Assembly: GCA_003339415.1 (NCBI GenBank)
Contig: PDHQ01000566.1
Coordinates: forward strand, 1 to 15,604
Reading direction: 5' to 3'
Length of the DNA: 15,604 nucleotides
Source of the DNA: Ophiocordyceps camponoti-saundersi (nom. inval.)
Lineage: Eukaryota > Ascomycota > Sordariomycetes > Hypocreales > Ophiocordycipitaceae
Below are positions 1 to 9,419 of the stretch, one piece after another. The notes below the pieces were generated by a model. It had not been told where the DNA came from, made no database searches, and saw only the letters and a program-made list of their open reading frames with translations. How positions within the stretch are numbered: position 1 is the stretch's first letter; the number at the start of each line of letters is the position of its first letter. The position numbers and the translations under genes were made by a program.

Positions 1-1004
1 TTTTTATATATAAATAAATAAATAAAGAACTTACCTATAAGCTTATAATATAGCTTAAAGTTTAGGGAAATATAAGCTATAATTAAGCTTAAATAGGTAT
101 CTTAAGTAGCTAAAGTCTAGATATCGAAAATAAGGCTATAAAAGCTACTTTTAGAAGAGTAACTTATAAAGTTATTATTTAACTTTAAAAGAGCTTCGTT
201 AAAATAATTTTTTAAATAATCCTTTAACTTAGTATAATAGATAAGCTAGTAGTCCCTAAAAAAAGTTAATTAAAAATTTAAATAAAGGAAAAATAACTTA
301 CTAATTATAATAAGTAAGAAGCTTATTAAAAGGCTCTAAGTAAATTATAGAAAAAGAAATATTTATAGTTAAAAGAAAATTAATAACTAAATTCTAAGCT
401 AAATTAGTATTAAAAGCTAAGTTTAACTTAGCCCGTTTTTCGAAGAAATTTTATAGATTTTTTTTAATAGGTTATTCTAATATAAAATTAGTTAATTAAT
501 AATAAAAAGGCTAAAAACTTACTTCTTTTTAAGTTTTTTTTAGAATTTTTATTATAAGTAATTATTTTATACTTATTCTTATAATACTAGGATAAATTCG
601 AAGCTTAAAATTTATAAATTAGAAAAATAAACTCCTACGAATAGCTATTTATATAAAAAAATTAATTATTAACGCTTTTTAATAATAAAAAAATAAGGAA
701 AAAATAAGAAAAAAAATACTAATATAGTGCAAATAGCTTTTAATTTTCGTTCTTTATTTTCCTCGATCGGAAAAAGCTATTAGGTAAATAAGCTATACCG
801 TAAAATATAGATCTTTAAATTCTTATCCGGGCCTAATTTAAATTCCTTCGTATTATATCGAGAAATAGCTATTTTTTCCTTTTCTTTTCCTTTTTTCGAA
901 AAGCCCGAAGGTTCCTAAGAAGGTCCCTAATCCGAAAACTCTATACTATCTAATTTAATAGCTATATCGCTATCATAGCTATTAAAATTAGCTAAGGTTA
1001 CTTA
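1..1004. other. AT-rich stretch, no gene recognised
   Basis: I see no open frame, RNA gene or clear repeat here. Positions 1-720 are almost pure A/T with scattered agct and ctta words. Positions 730-1000 are somewhat richer in G and C and include pyrimidine runs (about 868-893) and several CpGs, so they could be remains of an older repeat or gene. No frame gives a convincing protein-like reading by eye. Confidence 0.5.
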
Positions 1005-1805
1005 GGGAGGCTCTCCTTAAGAGGTAATCGAAAGTGTATAGTTAAAGTTAGATATTTTGAGAGATATATAGGGGACTAGGCTAAAAGCGGTTAGGTCTAT
1101 TATATTCTTCGAGAAAAAAGCTTCTTAAAGATACCCTTTTTATCTTTATAGCTTATTTATAAAATATTATAAAGTAGATTAAAGTTATAATATATATAGG
1201 TTATTATATATAACTATAAAGTTAAAGAAAAAAACTTAAAACTTTAAAAAATTTTCTAAATATAAGGAAAATAGGTAAGGGTACTTAGTAATTAGCTTAG
1301 AAAAGCGCTTTACGCTACGTATCCGGTCGTAAACCTACTTTTTATAGATATACCTTCCTTATATTTTTAGAATATTTTTTAGTAGCAAAGTTTAAAGGTC
1401 TACTTAAAACCTTATATTACTTATAAAAAGGGGTAGGTATAAAGAGCTCTTTTCCGTTAAGTTATATAAAAACAAGGAAAAAGTAATAAAAAAGTAAGGA
1501 AAAAAAGTATAAGACTCCTTATAGCTTTAGCTATATTAGGTTTTTTTTTTATAATTTTAGCTATTTATTATCTATTTTAAATAAATTCTAAAAGGAAATA
1601 GAAATATATTTCTACTACTTACTAAAATAGGTACGTTACGCGCCGCGTAGCTACCGCGGGGTAAAGTATTCTTTATAACTTAGGGAATTTAAAAAAAATA
1701 TAAAAGGTAAGTAAAAAAAAAGAGTAAAAGTAATTTATAATATTTTAGTTAAAAAGCTTCCTAAATAGATTTTTATTATATTATATTTCTTACTTATAGC
1801 GTATT
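1005..1805. repeat. Unrecognised ~0.8 kb dispersed repeat, copy 1 (uninterrupted)
   Basis: This stretch aligns with about 2520-2690 plus 4467-5100, the second copy being split by a 1776-bp insertion. Shared landmarks are the ctctccttaa word at 1011, the ctaaaagcRg word at 1081, the block around 1262-1330, and a GC-rich block at 1631-1670 with several CpGs. Differences are mainly C/T and G/A transitions. The left edge (about 1005) and right edge (about 1715-1805) are approximate because similarity fades gradually. No coding frame was recognised. It could be a solo LTR, a non-autonomous transposon, or one of a pair of LTRs around 1806-2519; I cannot choose. Confidence 0.6.
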
Positions 1806-2519
1806 TAAAAAATAAAGTAAGAATATTAATAATATATATATTATATTTTCTATAAAAATATATTTTTAAAACGCTAGCTTAAATAAGGAAAAATTTTAAA
1901 AAAAAATTAAAATAAGCTATATTATAATAAAAATTAGTATTATTTTTTAAAAGTAATACTTACTTTTTAATAAGTTATAAGTAAATAATTATTCTTTATA
2001 TAATAAAAAGTATTTTTAAAACTAATAATTATTTTTAAATAAATTCTATAAAAAATATATATATATAAAAAATATATATAAAAAGCTTATAAAATATAAA
2101 ATATAAAAATTATTTTTAAAGTTTTTTTTAAAATACTAATAAGAAAATAAGAAAGTAACTATTATACTAATAAGTTATTTATAAATAATTTTATTAAACT
2201 ATTCTATATATTATTTCTATTCTAGCTTTTCGTTATTTTAAGGTTCTTTGTTATAATAAAGCTCCCCGACTTTTTCCGCTAATTTTCTAGCTTTTTTATA
2301 AGCTTTTTTTTATACCTTTATAGTTTTTTTTACCTTTTTTCTTTCCTTTTACTTATTTTCTTAAGAAAAGGAAACGATCGAATAGTATATTATACTTTAA
2401 TACGCGTAATTATTCTCTATAAATAATAAATAGCTAAAAATAATTAGTATTTTTTAATTAAAATTTAGAAAGCTTTTTAAGTAGCTTACGTTAAGAAATA
2501 AAAGTAAGAGGAGGTATTT
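1806..2519. other. AT-rich spacer between the two repeat copies, no gene
   Basis: This is mostly A/T-only sequence with short TA microsatellite tracts (about 2050-2085). A slightly GC-richer part at about 2224-2410 has pyrimidine runs and CpG-containing words such as acgatcg. No protein-like frame is visible. If the flanking repeats are LTRs this would be the internal region of a small non-autonomous element, but no primer site or purine tract was identified. Confidence 0.45.
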
Positions 2520-2685
2520 TAAGTAAAATAGTCTCTCCTTAAGTAATAATTAAAATTATAGAATTTAAGTTAGATATCTTAAAAAATTTAAAACACTAAG
2601 CTAAAAGCAGTTAGCGCTATCTAATTTTTTAGGAAAAAAGCTTCCTAAAAATACTTTTTTTATCTTTATTATATAAAAATTAAAA

Positions 2686-2690
2686 ATAAT
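2686..2690. repeat. Left target-site duplication of the short LTR element
   Basis: ATAAT lies directly before the first 210-bp repeat, and GTAAT follows the second at 4467-4471. The single G/A difference is a transition, in keeping with RIP. The uninterrupted sister copy near 1160-1175 shows a matching undisrupted junction. Confidence 0.55.
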
Positions 2691-2900
2691 TATAAAAAAT
2701 TAGTTTATAATTAATTATAGCTAGATAAGGGGGATTATAGCGGATATATTTAGGTCTTCCTAATAGCGCTTAGTTATCGCGCGGGGTATATAGCTAGCTT
2801 AGGAGGGGGGCTTCTCTCCCCTCTCCTTCCTCTCTTTAATAGCTTTAATTATAACTCTATTTTAGCTTATTTCTATAATCGCCTTAATAAGACCTTTATA
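2691..2900 (+). repeat. 5' LTR of the short element (210 bp)
   Basis: It pairs with 4257-4466 without gaps. It contains a GC-rich core near 2771-2786 and a pyrimidine-rich block near 2816-2836. The pairs 2780-2781 (CG) versus 4346-4347 (TA), and 2837-2838 (TA) versus 4403-4404 (CG), differ as whole dinucleotides. Confidence 0.72.
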
Positions 2901-2944
2901 TTAATTAAAGCTCCTCTTATCGCTAACCGAATATAAGAGTAAGA

Positions 2945-4256
2945 TCTTAGTATAAAATACTATTAAATTTTACCTATATTAGAGCCGCTTTTAGCTTATT
3001 TTAGCTTAAACTTTTAGCTAGCTACTATATATACTAAATTTGCAATTAATAAAGCTATAATTAAGGAGCCTAAGTTTTAATTTTACTACGTTTTTTCTAA
3101 TTTTAGTACTTTCTAGTAAATATTCTTTCCGTATATTATTATAGCTATAGATTTTTCTTACTAGCTTAAAGCCTTTTTAGTATATATCTCTAAGCTTTTT
3201 AAGGAGAGTTATAAGAAGCGCTAAGTAGGTTTTTCCTTAGTTAAGATATATTAAAAGCTATTAAAGCCCTTTAAAGAATACGTTATAAGGTAAGAATATA
3301 CCTTTTTTAAAGCCGGATTATTATACTAATTTAACTATATTAAGATTATTCTACTCTTATCTAAGCTATATAAGGAGCTATAAAAGCGCTTAGATCGTAA
3401 GAATTAGCTTATAATATACGCGGCCTTTACTAGCTTTCTCCGAAACTTTAATAAAGTATTTAATTTTAAGAATATTCCTAACGCGCTAGTTAATTTACCG
3501 CCCCTCCTTTTTATTAACCTAATAAATATTATATTTATATAATCTTATTTTAGTATTACTAAGCGCTAATATTATTATTAGTATAACTAAATTAGTTATT
3601 TTAAGCGTAATTATCTAAAGCTTCGTAAGTAAATAGGGATATTAAGGTTAAAGCTTTCTAAAAGCGGAGTAAGGTAATTAGAGGTAAATTCGAAGTATTT
3701 TAATTAAGAAAATAACGAGTAAAAAGGGATAAATATACGCTAAATATTATAACTTAGGTAATTTCTAGCCTTATTATATTACCTTATATAAGGATAATCT
3801 ACGCGTAGCTTAGGCGCGTAAATTTATTAGTAAGTATATATTATAGTTATATTACGCCTTAGCTTATAAATTAGCGCTAGTAATATATAATAATAAGTAT
3901 ATAGCTAGCTTTATTATTTACTATAATTAAGGTATTCTCTAAGCTTCCTATAACTAATATAGTATTATTTAATCTTATATACTAGCTATATAAGTAAGTT
4001 TTTATTATTAGTATATAAGTTTATTAATTCTTACTTTAAGCGGTATTATAATTCTAAGCTTATTAGAATTTTCCTTATAAAGATCGGGGTTTAATTCCTT
4101 AAGCTATAAAAAAGCTTTTCCGCCCTTTTATTCTTATCTTTACGGAGGCTATTAAGCTATTAGCTAGGGATTATATAGAGTATTTTACTAATATAGTAAT
4201 ATATAACTTTTCTATTTTACGCTCTTACCTTTTTAGCTAGCTTAAGGAGGAGGCTA
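2945..4256 (+). pseudogene. Unrecognised degraded reading frame inside the short element
   Basis: The plus-strand frame whose codons begin at multiples of three (for example 3003) reads protein-like from about 2945 to about 3740. It includes stretches such as AAFTSFLRNFNKVFNF (from about 3419) and SYFKRNYLKLRK, interrupted by TAA and TAG stops of the kind RIP creates from Gln and Trp. From about 3757 the next frame reads better (PYYITLYKDNLRVA and onward to the second LTR), implying a one-base shift near 3725-3750. Together this makes roughly 430 codons in the same sense as the element. I recognise no Gag knuckle, protease, reverse transcriptase, integrase or transposase motif. It may be a captured host gene, an unusual Gag, or a lineage-specific protein; the function is unknown. 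Confidence 0.4.
4244..4253 (+). other. Candidate polypurine tract of the short element
   Basis: The purine run aaggaggagg ends three bases before the second 210-bp repeat. That is the position of the plus-strand primer in LTR retroelements, and it fixes the element's orientation. Confidence 0.55.
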
Positions 4257-4466
4257 TATAAGGGATTAGTTTATAATTAATTATAGCTAAATAGGGGGGA
4301 TTATAGCGGATATATTTAGGTTTTCCTAATAGCGCTTAGTTATCGTACGGGGTATATAGCTAGCTTAGAAGGGGGGCTTCTCTCCCCTCTCTTTCCTCTC
4401 TTCGATAGCTTTAATTATAACTTTACTTTAGCTTATTTCTATAGTCGCCTTAGTAAGACCTTTATA
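4257..4466 (+). repeat. 3' LTR of the short element (210 bp)
   Basis: Gap-free partner of 2691-2900. It begins tataaggg, where the first copy has tataaaaa, a G/A difference consistent with RIP. It ends gacctttata, followed by the duplication GTAAT. Confidence 0.72.
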
Positions 4467-4471
4467 GTAAT
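4467..4471. repeat. Right target-site duplication of the short element
   Basis: GTAAT, the partner of ATAAT at 2686-2690, with one transition between them. Confidence 0.5.
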
Positions 4472-5100
4472 AAAGTAAATTAAAGTTTAAGTTATCTTAT
4501 AAAACTCTTAAATTATTAAAGAAAAAGGGAGACTTTAAAAATTTTTCTTAGTATAAGGAAAATAGGTAAGGGTACTTAGTAATTAGCTTAGAAAAGCGCC
4601 TTACGCCGTATATTTAGTTATAAACTTACTTTTCGTAAATATACTTTCCTTATATTCTTAGAATATTTTTTAGTAGTAAAGTTTAAAAGTCTACTTAAAA
4701 CCTCGTATTACTTATAAAAAAGGGTAGGTATAAAGAGCTTTTTTATATTAACTTAAAGAAAAAACTAGAAAAAAGTAGTAAAAAGATAGGAAAAAAAATA
4801 TAAGATTCTTTATAGCCTTAGCTATATTAGGTTTTTTTTTTTAAAATTTTAGCTATTTTATATTTATTTTAAATAAATTCTTAAAGGAAATAAAAATATA
4901 TTTCTACTACTTACTAAAATAGGTACGTTACGCGCGGCGTAGCTACCGCGGGGTAAAGTACTTTTTATAACTTAGGGAATTTAAAAAAAGGTATAGGGTA
5001 AGATAAAATATAATTAAAAAATAGAAAAAACTTTATTATAGCTTAAAAAACTTACTTATATTTTTATTTAGGTTTATTTCTAAGTTAATATAGTATTATT

Positions 5101-5473
5101 TAAATTTAAAGAGTAATTATATAAAATAGCTACTTATTCCCTTAGTTTAATATATTTTATAAAGAAGAAATAAATAGAAATAAAAATAATAAAAAAAGGG
5201 CAAAAAGGTTCGCTTTTTTTAAGCTATAAGCTATATTTTTTTTATAATTATAAGGCTACTATTAGCTTTTATTTTAAATCTTTTATTTAAATAAAAAAAG
5301 TATTTTAAAGTTAATAATATAAATAAATATAAATTAATAGTTATAATTTAAAGTAAAAAATCTTATAAGAAAGCTTAAAAAGATATTACTTAAAAAGATT
5401 TAATTTATATTTTTAACCTTATTATTAAAAGAGTTATTTTTATAAAAAATAAAAACTTTATCTATATCTTAGT
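5101..5473. other. AT-rich flank left of the retrotransposon, no gene
   Basis: Nearly all A/T, with one short GC-richer word group around 5197-5215. No coding frame or repeat was recognised. The chromovirus inserted at its right edge. Confidence 0.5.
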
Positions 5474-5478
5474 TTACT
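5474..5478. repeat. Target-site duplication TTACT (left)
   Basis: TTACT lies immediately outside the left LTR, and an identical TTACT lies immediately outside the right LTR at 14483-14487. A 5-bp duplication is usual for Ty3/gypsy integration. Confidence 0.85.
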
Positions 5479-5930
5479 TGTTACGGATCGTACCTATAAT
5501 TACCTAATCTTACCCGTAGCCCTTAATCTAAGCTTCTAAAGATAAAGAGAGAAAAGGGGTAATAAGAAGGTAAGGGGCTTTACTTACTTTAACCGGGCAG
5601 TAAGTAGCTAGAATAGGAAATTCACAAAGTATAAATAAGTAAGAACTTCCTAAATAGGAATATCTTATAAGGCAGGGGAAGGTTATAGAGAGTAGGCTTT
5701 TAAGGTGTAAATTATTTAGATTAAAAGCTTAGAGAAGAAGGAAAGGAAAGACCCTTCGAGGGAAGGAAGCCTTCCTTTTATAGTTTTCCTTCTCTAAGAA
5801 ACTATCTAATTATATAAGCTAGCTAGAAAGTTATAGAATACCGTAGAAGCTTTATATTATAAATATACTAGCGAATAAAATAGCTTTATCTTATTCTATT
5901 TACTTTTATTATATTCTTTTTATTTTAAAA

Positions 5931-5935
5931 TTAAA
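5931..5935. repeat. Target-site duplication TTAAA (left) of the nested solo LTR
   Basis: TTAAA occurs once in the uninterrupted right-hand LTR but on both sides of 5936-6787 here (5931-5935 and 6788-6792), marking a 5-bp integration duplication. Confidence 0.88.
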
Positions 5936-6787
5936 TATAATAATCTAAGATATAAATACTAGTTAAAAGTACTATTCTTATTATATAAGCAGTATTTATT
6001 ATATAAACAGCTTAATAATATAATTTATATAATAAAGTAAAAATACTAGTATCTAGTATTTAAATTATAGCTAAACCTTGGAAGGTTAAATACCGGATAA
6101 TAAGATAAGATAATAAAGATAAGAATAACGAATAAAATTCCTAAGATAAGAAGAACAGTTAGAGACGGTTAAAAACGGAAAGAAATATTAGCTATTATAA
6201 ATAAAGAATTATCTATTATAATTTATTATTAGCCTAGAAGCTAATAGAATATAATAGAATAGAATAAAGCTATTCTATTCGCTAAGGGATATAGTGAATT
6301 TAAAATTAAGGGTTAATTTTAAAGTAGGAATTTAATTTTAAAGTAAAAAGAATACGATAAAAGTAAATAGAATAAAATAAAGCTATTCTATTCGCTAGTA
6401 TATTTATAATATAAAGCTTCTACGGTATTCTATAACTTTCTAGCTAGCTTATATAATTAGATAGTTTCTTAGAGAAGGAAAACTATAAAAGGAAGGCTTC
6501 CTTCCCTTAAAGGGTCTTTCCTTTCCTTCTTCTCTAAGCTTTTAATCTAAATAATTTGCACCTTAAAAGCTTACTTTCTATAACCTTCCCTTACCTTATA
6601 AGATATTCCTATTTAGGAAGTTCTTACTTATTTATACTTTATAAATTTCCTATTCCGGCTACCTACTGCCCGGTTAAAGTAAGTAAAGCCCCTTACCTTC
6701 TTATTACCTCTTTTCTCTCTTTATCTTTAGAAGCTTAGATTAAGGGCTACGGGTAAGATTAGGTAATTACGGGTACGATCCGTAATA
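5936..6787 (+). mobile_element. Nested solo LTR of the same family, opposite orientation (852 bp)
   Basis: This segment is the reverse complement of the flanking LTR from end to end. It begins tataataatcta (reverse complement of the LTR's inner end) and finishes ccgtaata (reverse complement of its outer end). It is exactly 852 bp and is bracketed by TTAAA duplications. The parent element therefore inserted with its coding sense on the plus strand, then lost its interior, as solo LTRs form by LTR-LTR recombination. It carries RIP-type changes that differ from those in the other two LTRs. Confidence 0.9.
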
Positions 6788-6792
6788 TTAAA
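6788..6792. repeat. Target-site duplication TTAAA (right) of the nested solo LTR
   Basis: Partner of 5931-5935. Removing one copy plus the insert restores a gap-free 852-bp LTR. Confidence 0.88.
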
Positions 6793-7187
6793 TTCCTACT
6801 TTAAAATCAACCCTTGATTTTAAATCTACTATATCCCTTAGCGAATAGAATAGCTTTATTCTATTCTATTATATTCTATTAGCTTTTAAGCTAATAATAA
6901 ATTATAATAGATAATTCTTTATTTATAATAGCTAATATTTCTTTCCGTTTTTAACCGTTTCTAACTATTCTTCTTATCCTAGGAATTTTATTTATTATTC
7001 TTATCTTTATTATCTTATCTTATTATCCGGTATTTAACCTTCTAAGGTTTAGCCGTAATTTAAATACTAGATACTAGTATTTTTACTTTATTATATAAAT
7101 TATATTATTAAGCTATTTATATAATAAATACTGCTTATATAATAAGAATAGTACTTTTAACTAGTATTTATATCTTAGATTATTATA

Positions 7188-7200
7188 CGTTCCCCTTTCT
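7188..7200 (-). other. Polypurine tract before the 3' LTR
   Basis: On the minus strand agaaaggggaacg directly abuts the LTR. A purine run at this position is the conserved primer site for plus-strand DNA synthesis in LTR retrotransposons. Confidence 0.75.
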
Positions 7201-7380
7201 ATAATTTATAACCTTATAAATTTTAATATAGAAGAATAATATAGGGTATAAATAATAGTTAGTTAGTTAATTAGTTATTTTTATTCTTATAAGAAAAGAA
7301 AGAGTATTTCGAAAAAACTTAATAAGGTAAAAATAATTAATTAAATTTTTATATAGGGTTCCTATTATTATATTATTCGT
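7201..7380 (-). other. 3' untranslated part of the retrotransposon
   Basis: AT-rich sequence between the end of the Pol similarity and the polypurine tract. The Pol frame continues without obvious protein character (many Ile, Asn and Tyr codons typical of random AT-rich DNA). Nothing else was recognised. Confidence 0.5.
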
Positions 7381-7382
7381 AA

Positions 7383-7395
7383 CGTTCCCCTTTCT
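7383..7395 (-). other. Second copy of the polypurine-tract sequence, inside the pol end
   Basis: The 13-base agaaaggggaacg of 7188-7200 occurs again here, 195 bases upstream in element sense, at the end of the Pol similarity (frame reads RKGN). It may be a secondary initiation site or a trace of a small 3' duplication. Confidence 0.5.
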
Positions 7396-7419
7396 AAGGT
7401 TTTTAATCTTAAAAACTTC

Positions 7420-7605
7420 TTATTAAAGGTGTTTTTCTTTATTTTTATTAAATTTTTTAATAAGTTTAAGTGCCTTAGTTAGGTGCTTAGCAGGTTCCTA
7501 GGTATTTTCTTTAGAAAGGTATCCCTTCTATTTTATTAGATAATATACTATACCTTCTTCTATCTTTTTATCTATAATAGCTTCAGGTTCGTATTCTTCT
7601 TCTAA
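7420..7605 (-). other. C-terminal chromodomain of pol
   Basis: After an acidic linker the Pol frame reads EYEPEAIIDKKIEEGIVYYL, then IK-stop-KGY, then ENT-stop-EPAKHL and ALKLIKKF. This follows the chromodomain pattern of a strand with aromatic residues, a W-K-G-Y core and a closing helix. The core Trp codon at 7528-7530 and the Trp before EPA (7498-7500) are now TAG. Chromodomains of chromoviral integrases bind modified histone tails and steer insertion to heterochromatin. That role is known for the family and not shown here. Confidence 0.85.
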
Positions 7606-7679
7606 TACCGTAGTTTCGATATTTTCTTCTAATTTAGCATCTTTAGGTGCTTTTTCTAGTAAGGAAATATAAAATACTA

Positions 7680-8700
7680 GATAAATAAATATTCCTTTAG
7701 GAAGTTTAAGCTTATAATTAAGGTTATTTAGCTTTTCTTCTATAAGGAAAGGTCCTAATTTTTTAAATTCTAAGGACTAATTAGGCTGTTTTATTTCTAT
7801 ATTTTTCTTTAATAAATAAACCTTATCGTTTTTATTAAATAAGGGTTCTTTTTCGCGTTTCTTATTATAATAATAACTAATTCTTTTAGCTATAAAATCT
7901 AATTCTAATTTTATATAAGAATATAGAGATTTAAGCTATTCGGTATTTAGAATAGCTTTTTTATTATTAGTTTTATCTAATAGTCCTAATCTATAAGCTT
8001 CCAGGTTAAATCCGTAATTCGCTATAATAGGCGTTATTTTAATAGATTCCGATTTAGCGGTATTATAAGCTAATTAGGCTATAAGTAGGTTTATTACTTA
8101 ATTATCTTATTCGTAATTAATATAGGCTCTAAGATATTATTTTAAAGTCTAATTTAAGCGTTTTATAGCCCCGTTAGTTTCTAGGTGGAAAGTAGTACTT
8201 AATTTATACTTAGTTCCTAGCCTAGATATAAGGCTAGTCTAGAATTTAGAGTTAAACTTAGGGTCTCTATCGCTTATAATAACTTTAGGTAGGCCTCTAT
8301 CTGCTACTATTATCCTTAAGAATAAATAGCTTAATTTTTTAGCAGATAAAGCCTCTATCGTAAGTATAAAATAGCTATATTTAGTTAATCTATTAGTTAT
8401 AACTAAAATAGAATTATATTCCGTATTAGTTATAGGGTCTACCGATAAGGGTAATTTAATTATAAAATTTATAGCTATATTTTCCTAAGGTTATTTAGTA
8501 ACTATTATAGGTTATAAAAATCCGTAAGGTTTATATCTTAAGGCTTTAGATTTATTATAAATATTATAGTTTTTAATAACTTTAATAATAGCTTTTTTAA
8601 GGTTTTTCGTATTATAATAAGCTTTAATTCTATTATAAGTTTTTTATATTCCTTAATAGCCGTAAATAGGTAATTCGTAGAATTCTTTAACTATAGTTTC
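7680..8700 (-). other. Integrase domain of pol, catalytic and zinc residues damaged
   Basis: The N-terminal zinc module reads FYELPIYGY (about 8682-8656) and later NYNIYNKSK (about 8571-8545). All four expected ligands, two His and two Cys, are Tyr codons (8677-8679, 8656-8658, 8566-8568, 8557-8559). The core follows with NRLTKYSYFI, then IISDRDPKF (second catalytic Asp at 8269-8271 kept) and AYNTAKSES. The position expected for the first catalytic Asp reads Asn (8467-8469). The GPY/F-type motif KKLGPF (about 7770-7750) precedes the chromodomain. The enzyme would insert element DNA into chromosomes; this copy could not. Confidence 0.88.
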
Positions 8701-8939
8701 TATTATATTCGGAGGTATAAATAACTTCTCTTTTAAATAAGCTAAGTTATTTATCTACTTAATATCTTTATAAACCTTAAAATTAGTATCTTTATAGGCT
8801 TCTTTTATTTATTTTAATATAGAATTATCGGCTTCTACCTTAAATATAGCATTTAAGGTATTTTATTCTAAATTTCCTTCGTTATTTATTTTAAGGAAAT
8901 TAGTTATTATAGGTATTATACCGGTATCTAAATCAGGTC

Positions 8940-9345
8940 TTCTACTAATAATATCGGCTCTTTTATTCTCACTTCCTTTTTTATATATAATTTCGTAATT
9001 ATAATCGGTAAGGAATTTAGCCTACCTAATTTATTAGCTATTTAAGGTTTAACTCGTACTAAAATAGCTTATATTTTTATAATCGGTATAAATCCTTAAT
9101 TTAAATTCGTTTCCTAATATATAGTGCTTAAATTCTTTAATTACTTTAATAATAGCTAAAACTTCTTTATCGTAGATAGGATAGTTAATTTCCGAATCTA
9201 CTAGCTTTTTAGAATAGAAAGCTATAGGGTATAATATAGTATTATTTTCCTAGCTTAATTAGGCTCCTATAGCGTAATTAGAAGCGTCGGTTTCTAAAAT
9301 TAAAGGCTATTTTGAATTATAGGCTATTAATATAGGTGCTAAGAT
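8940..9345 (-). other. RNase H domain of pol
   Basis: Reading down the minus strand: ILETDASNYAIGA (about 9300-9262), PIAFYSKKL, IYDKEVLAI, then RIYTDYKN and finally ENKRADIISR (about 8970-8941). These are the conserved Ty3/gypsy RNase H blocks with acidic catalytic positions still present. Stops replace expected Gln and Trp codons between them. The domain removes the RNA strand after reverse transcription. Confidence 0.87.
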
Positions 9346-9419
9346 TAGCTTTTCTTTAAGGGAATTAAAAGCTATATTAGCTTCTTCGGTCTATTTAAAA
9401 GGTTCTTTTTTAGCTAATT

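Larger units (their letters stand above)
2691..4466 (+). mobile_element. Short LTR-type retroelement, probably non-autonomous (1776 bp)
   Basis: Two 210-bp direct terminal repeats (2691-2900, 4257-4466) enclose 1356 bp. The offset between the repeats is exactly 1566 throughout, so no indels have accumulated. The ends read tata...tata, as expected if ancestral TGTA...TACA ends were hit by RIP. A purine tract (aaggaggagg, 4244-4253) sits three bases before the second repeat and gives plus-strand orientation. Target duplications RTAAT flank it, and the insertion point lies inside a repeat whose sister copy is uninterrupted. The interior is too small for gag plus pol, and no reverse transcriptase motif was seen. 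A TRIM/LARD-like non-autonomous element is the best description. Confidence 0.72.
2520..5100. repeat. Unrecognised ~0.8 kb dispersed repeat, copy 2 (split by an LTR element)
   Basis: The left part (about 2520-2690) matches 1005-1168 and the right part (about 4467-5100) matches 1169-1805. Between them lies the 1776-bp element at 2691-4466. With that insertion and its 5-bp duplication removed, the offset between copies is nearly constant (about 1520 before, about 1511 after), so only a few small indels separate them. The GC-rich block at 4923-4962 is the partner of 1631-1670. The outer edges are approximate. Confidence 0.6.
5479..7187 (-). repeat. 3' LTR of the chromovirus, split by an inverted solo LTR
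   Basis: The two parts, 5479-5935 and 6793-7187, join into 852 bp that match 13631-14482 without gaps. The outer end keeps TG (tgttacgg). The inner end reads ttattata where CA would be expected, explained by CpA-to-TpA change. For a minus-strand element this is the downstream LTR, carrying the polyadenylation function. Position 5479 corresponds to the LTR's terminal CA and 7187 to its initial TG in element orientation. Confidence 0.9.

Noticed and set aside
1631..1670. GC-rich block as tRNA or 5S rRNA gene
   Set aside because: No cloverleaf, no A/B box arrangement and no 5S landmarks; it is repeated at 4923 as part of a dispersed repeat.
6556..6738. 60-codon open frame on the plus strand
   Set aside because: It opens with TTG, lies wholly inside the nested LTR, and is the same LTR segment as 13680-13862. 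It survives because the segment has few RIP targets in that frame. No protein family character.
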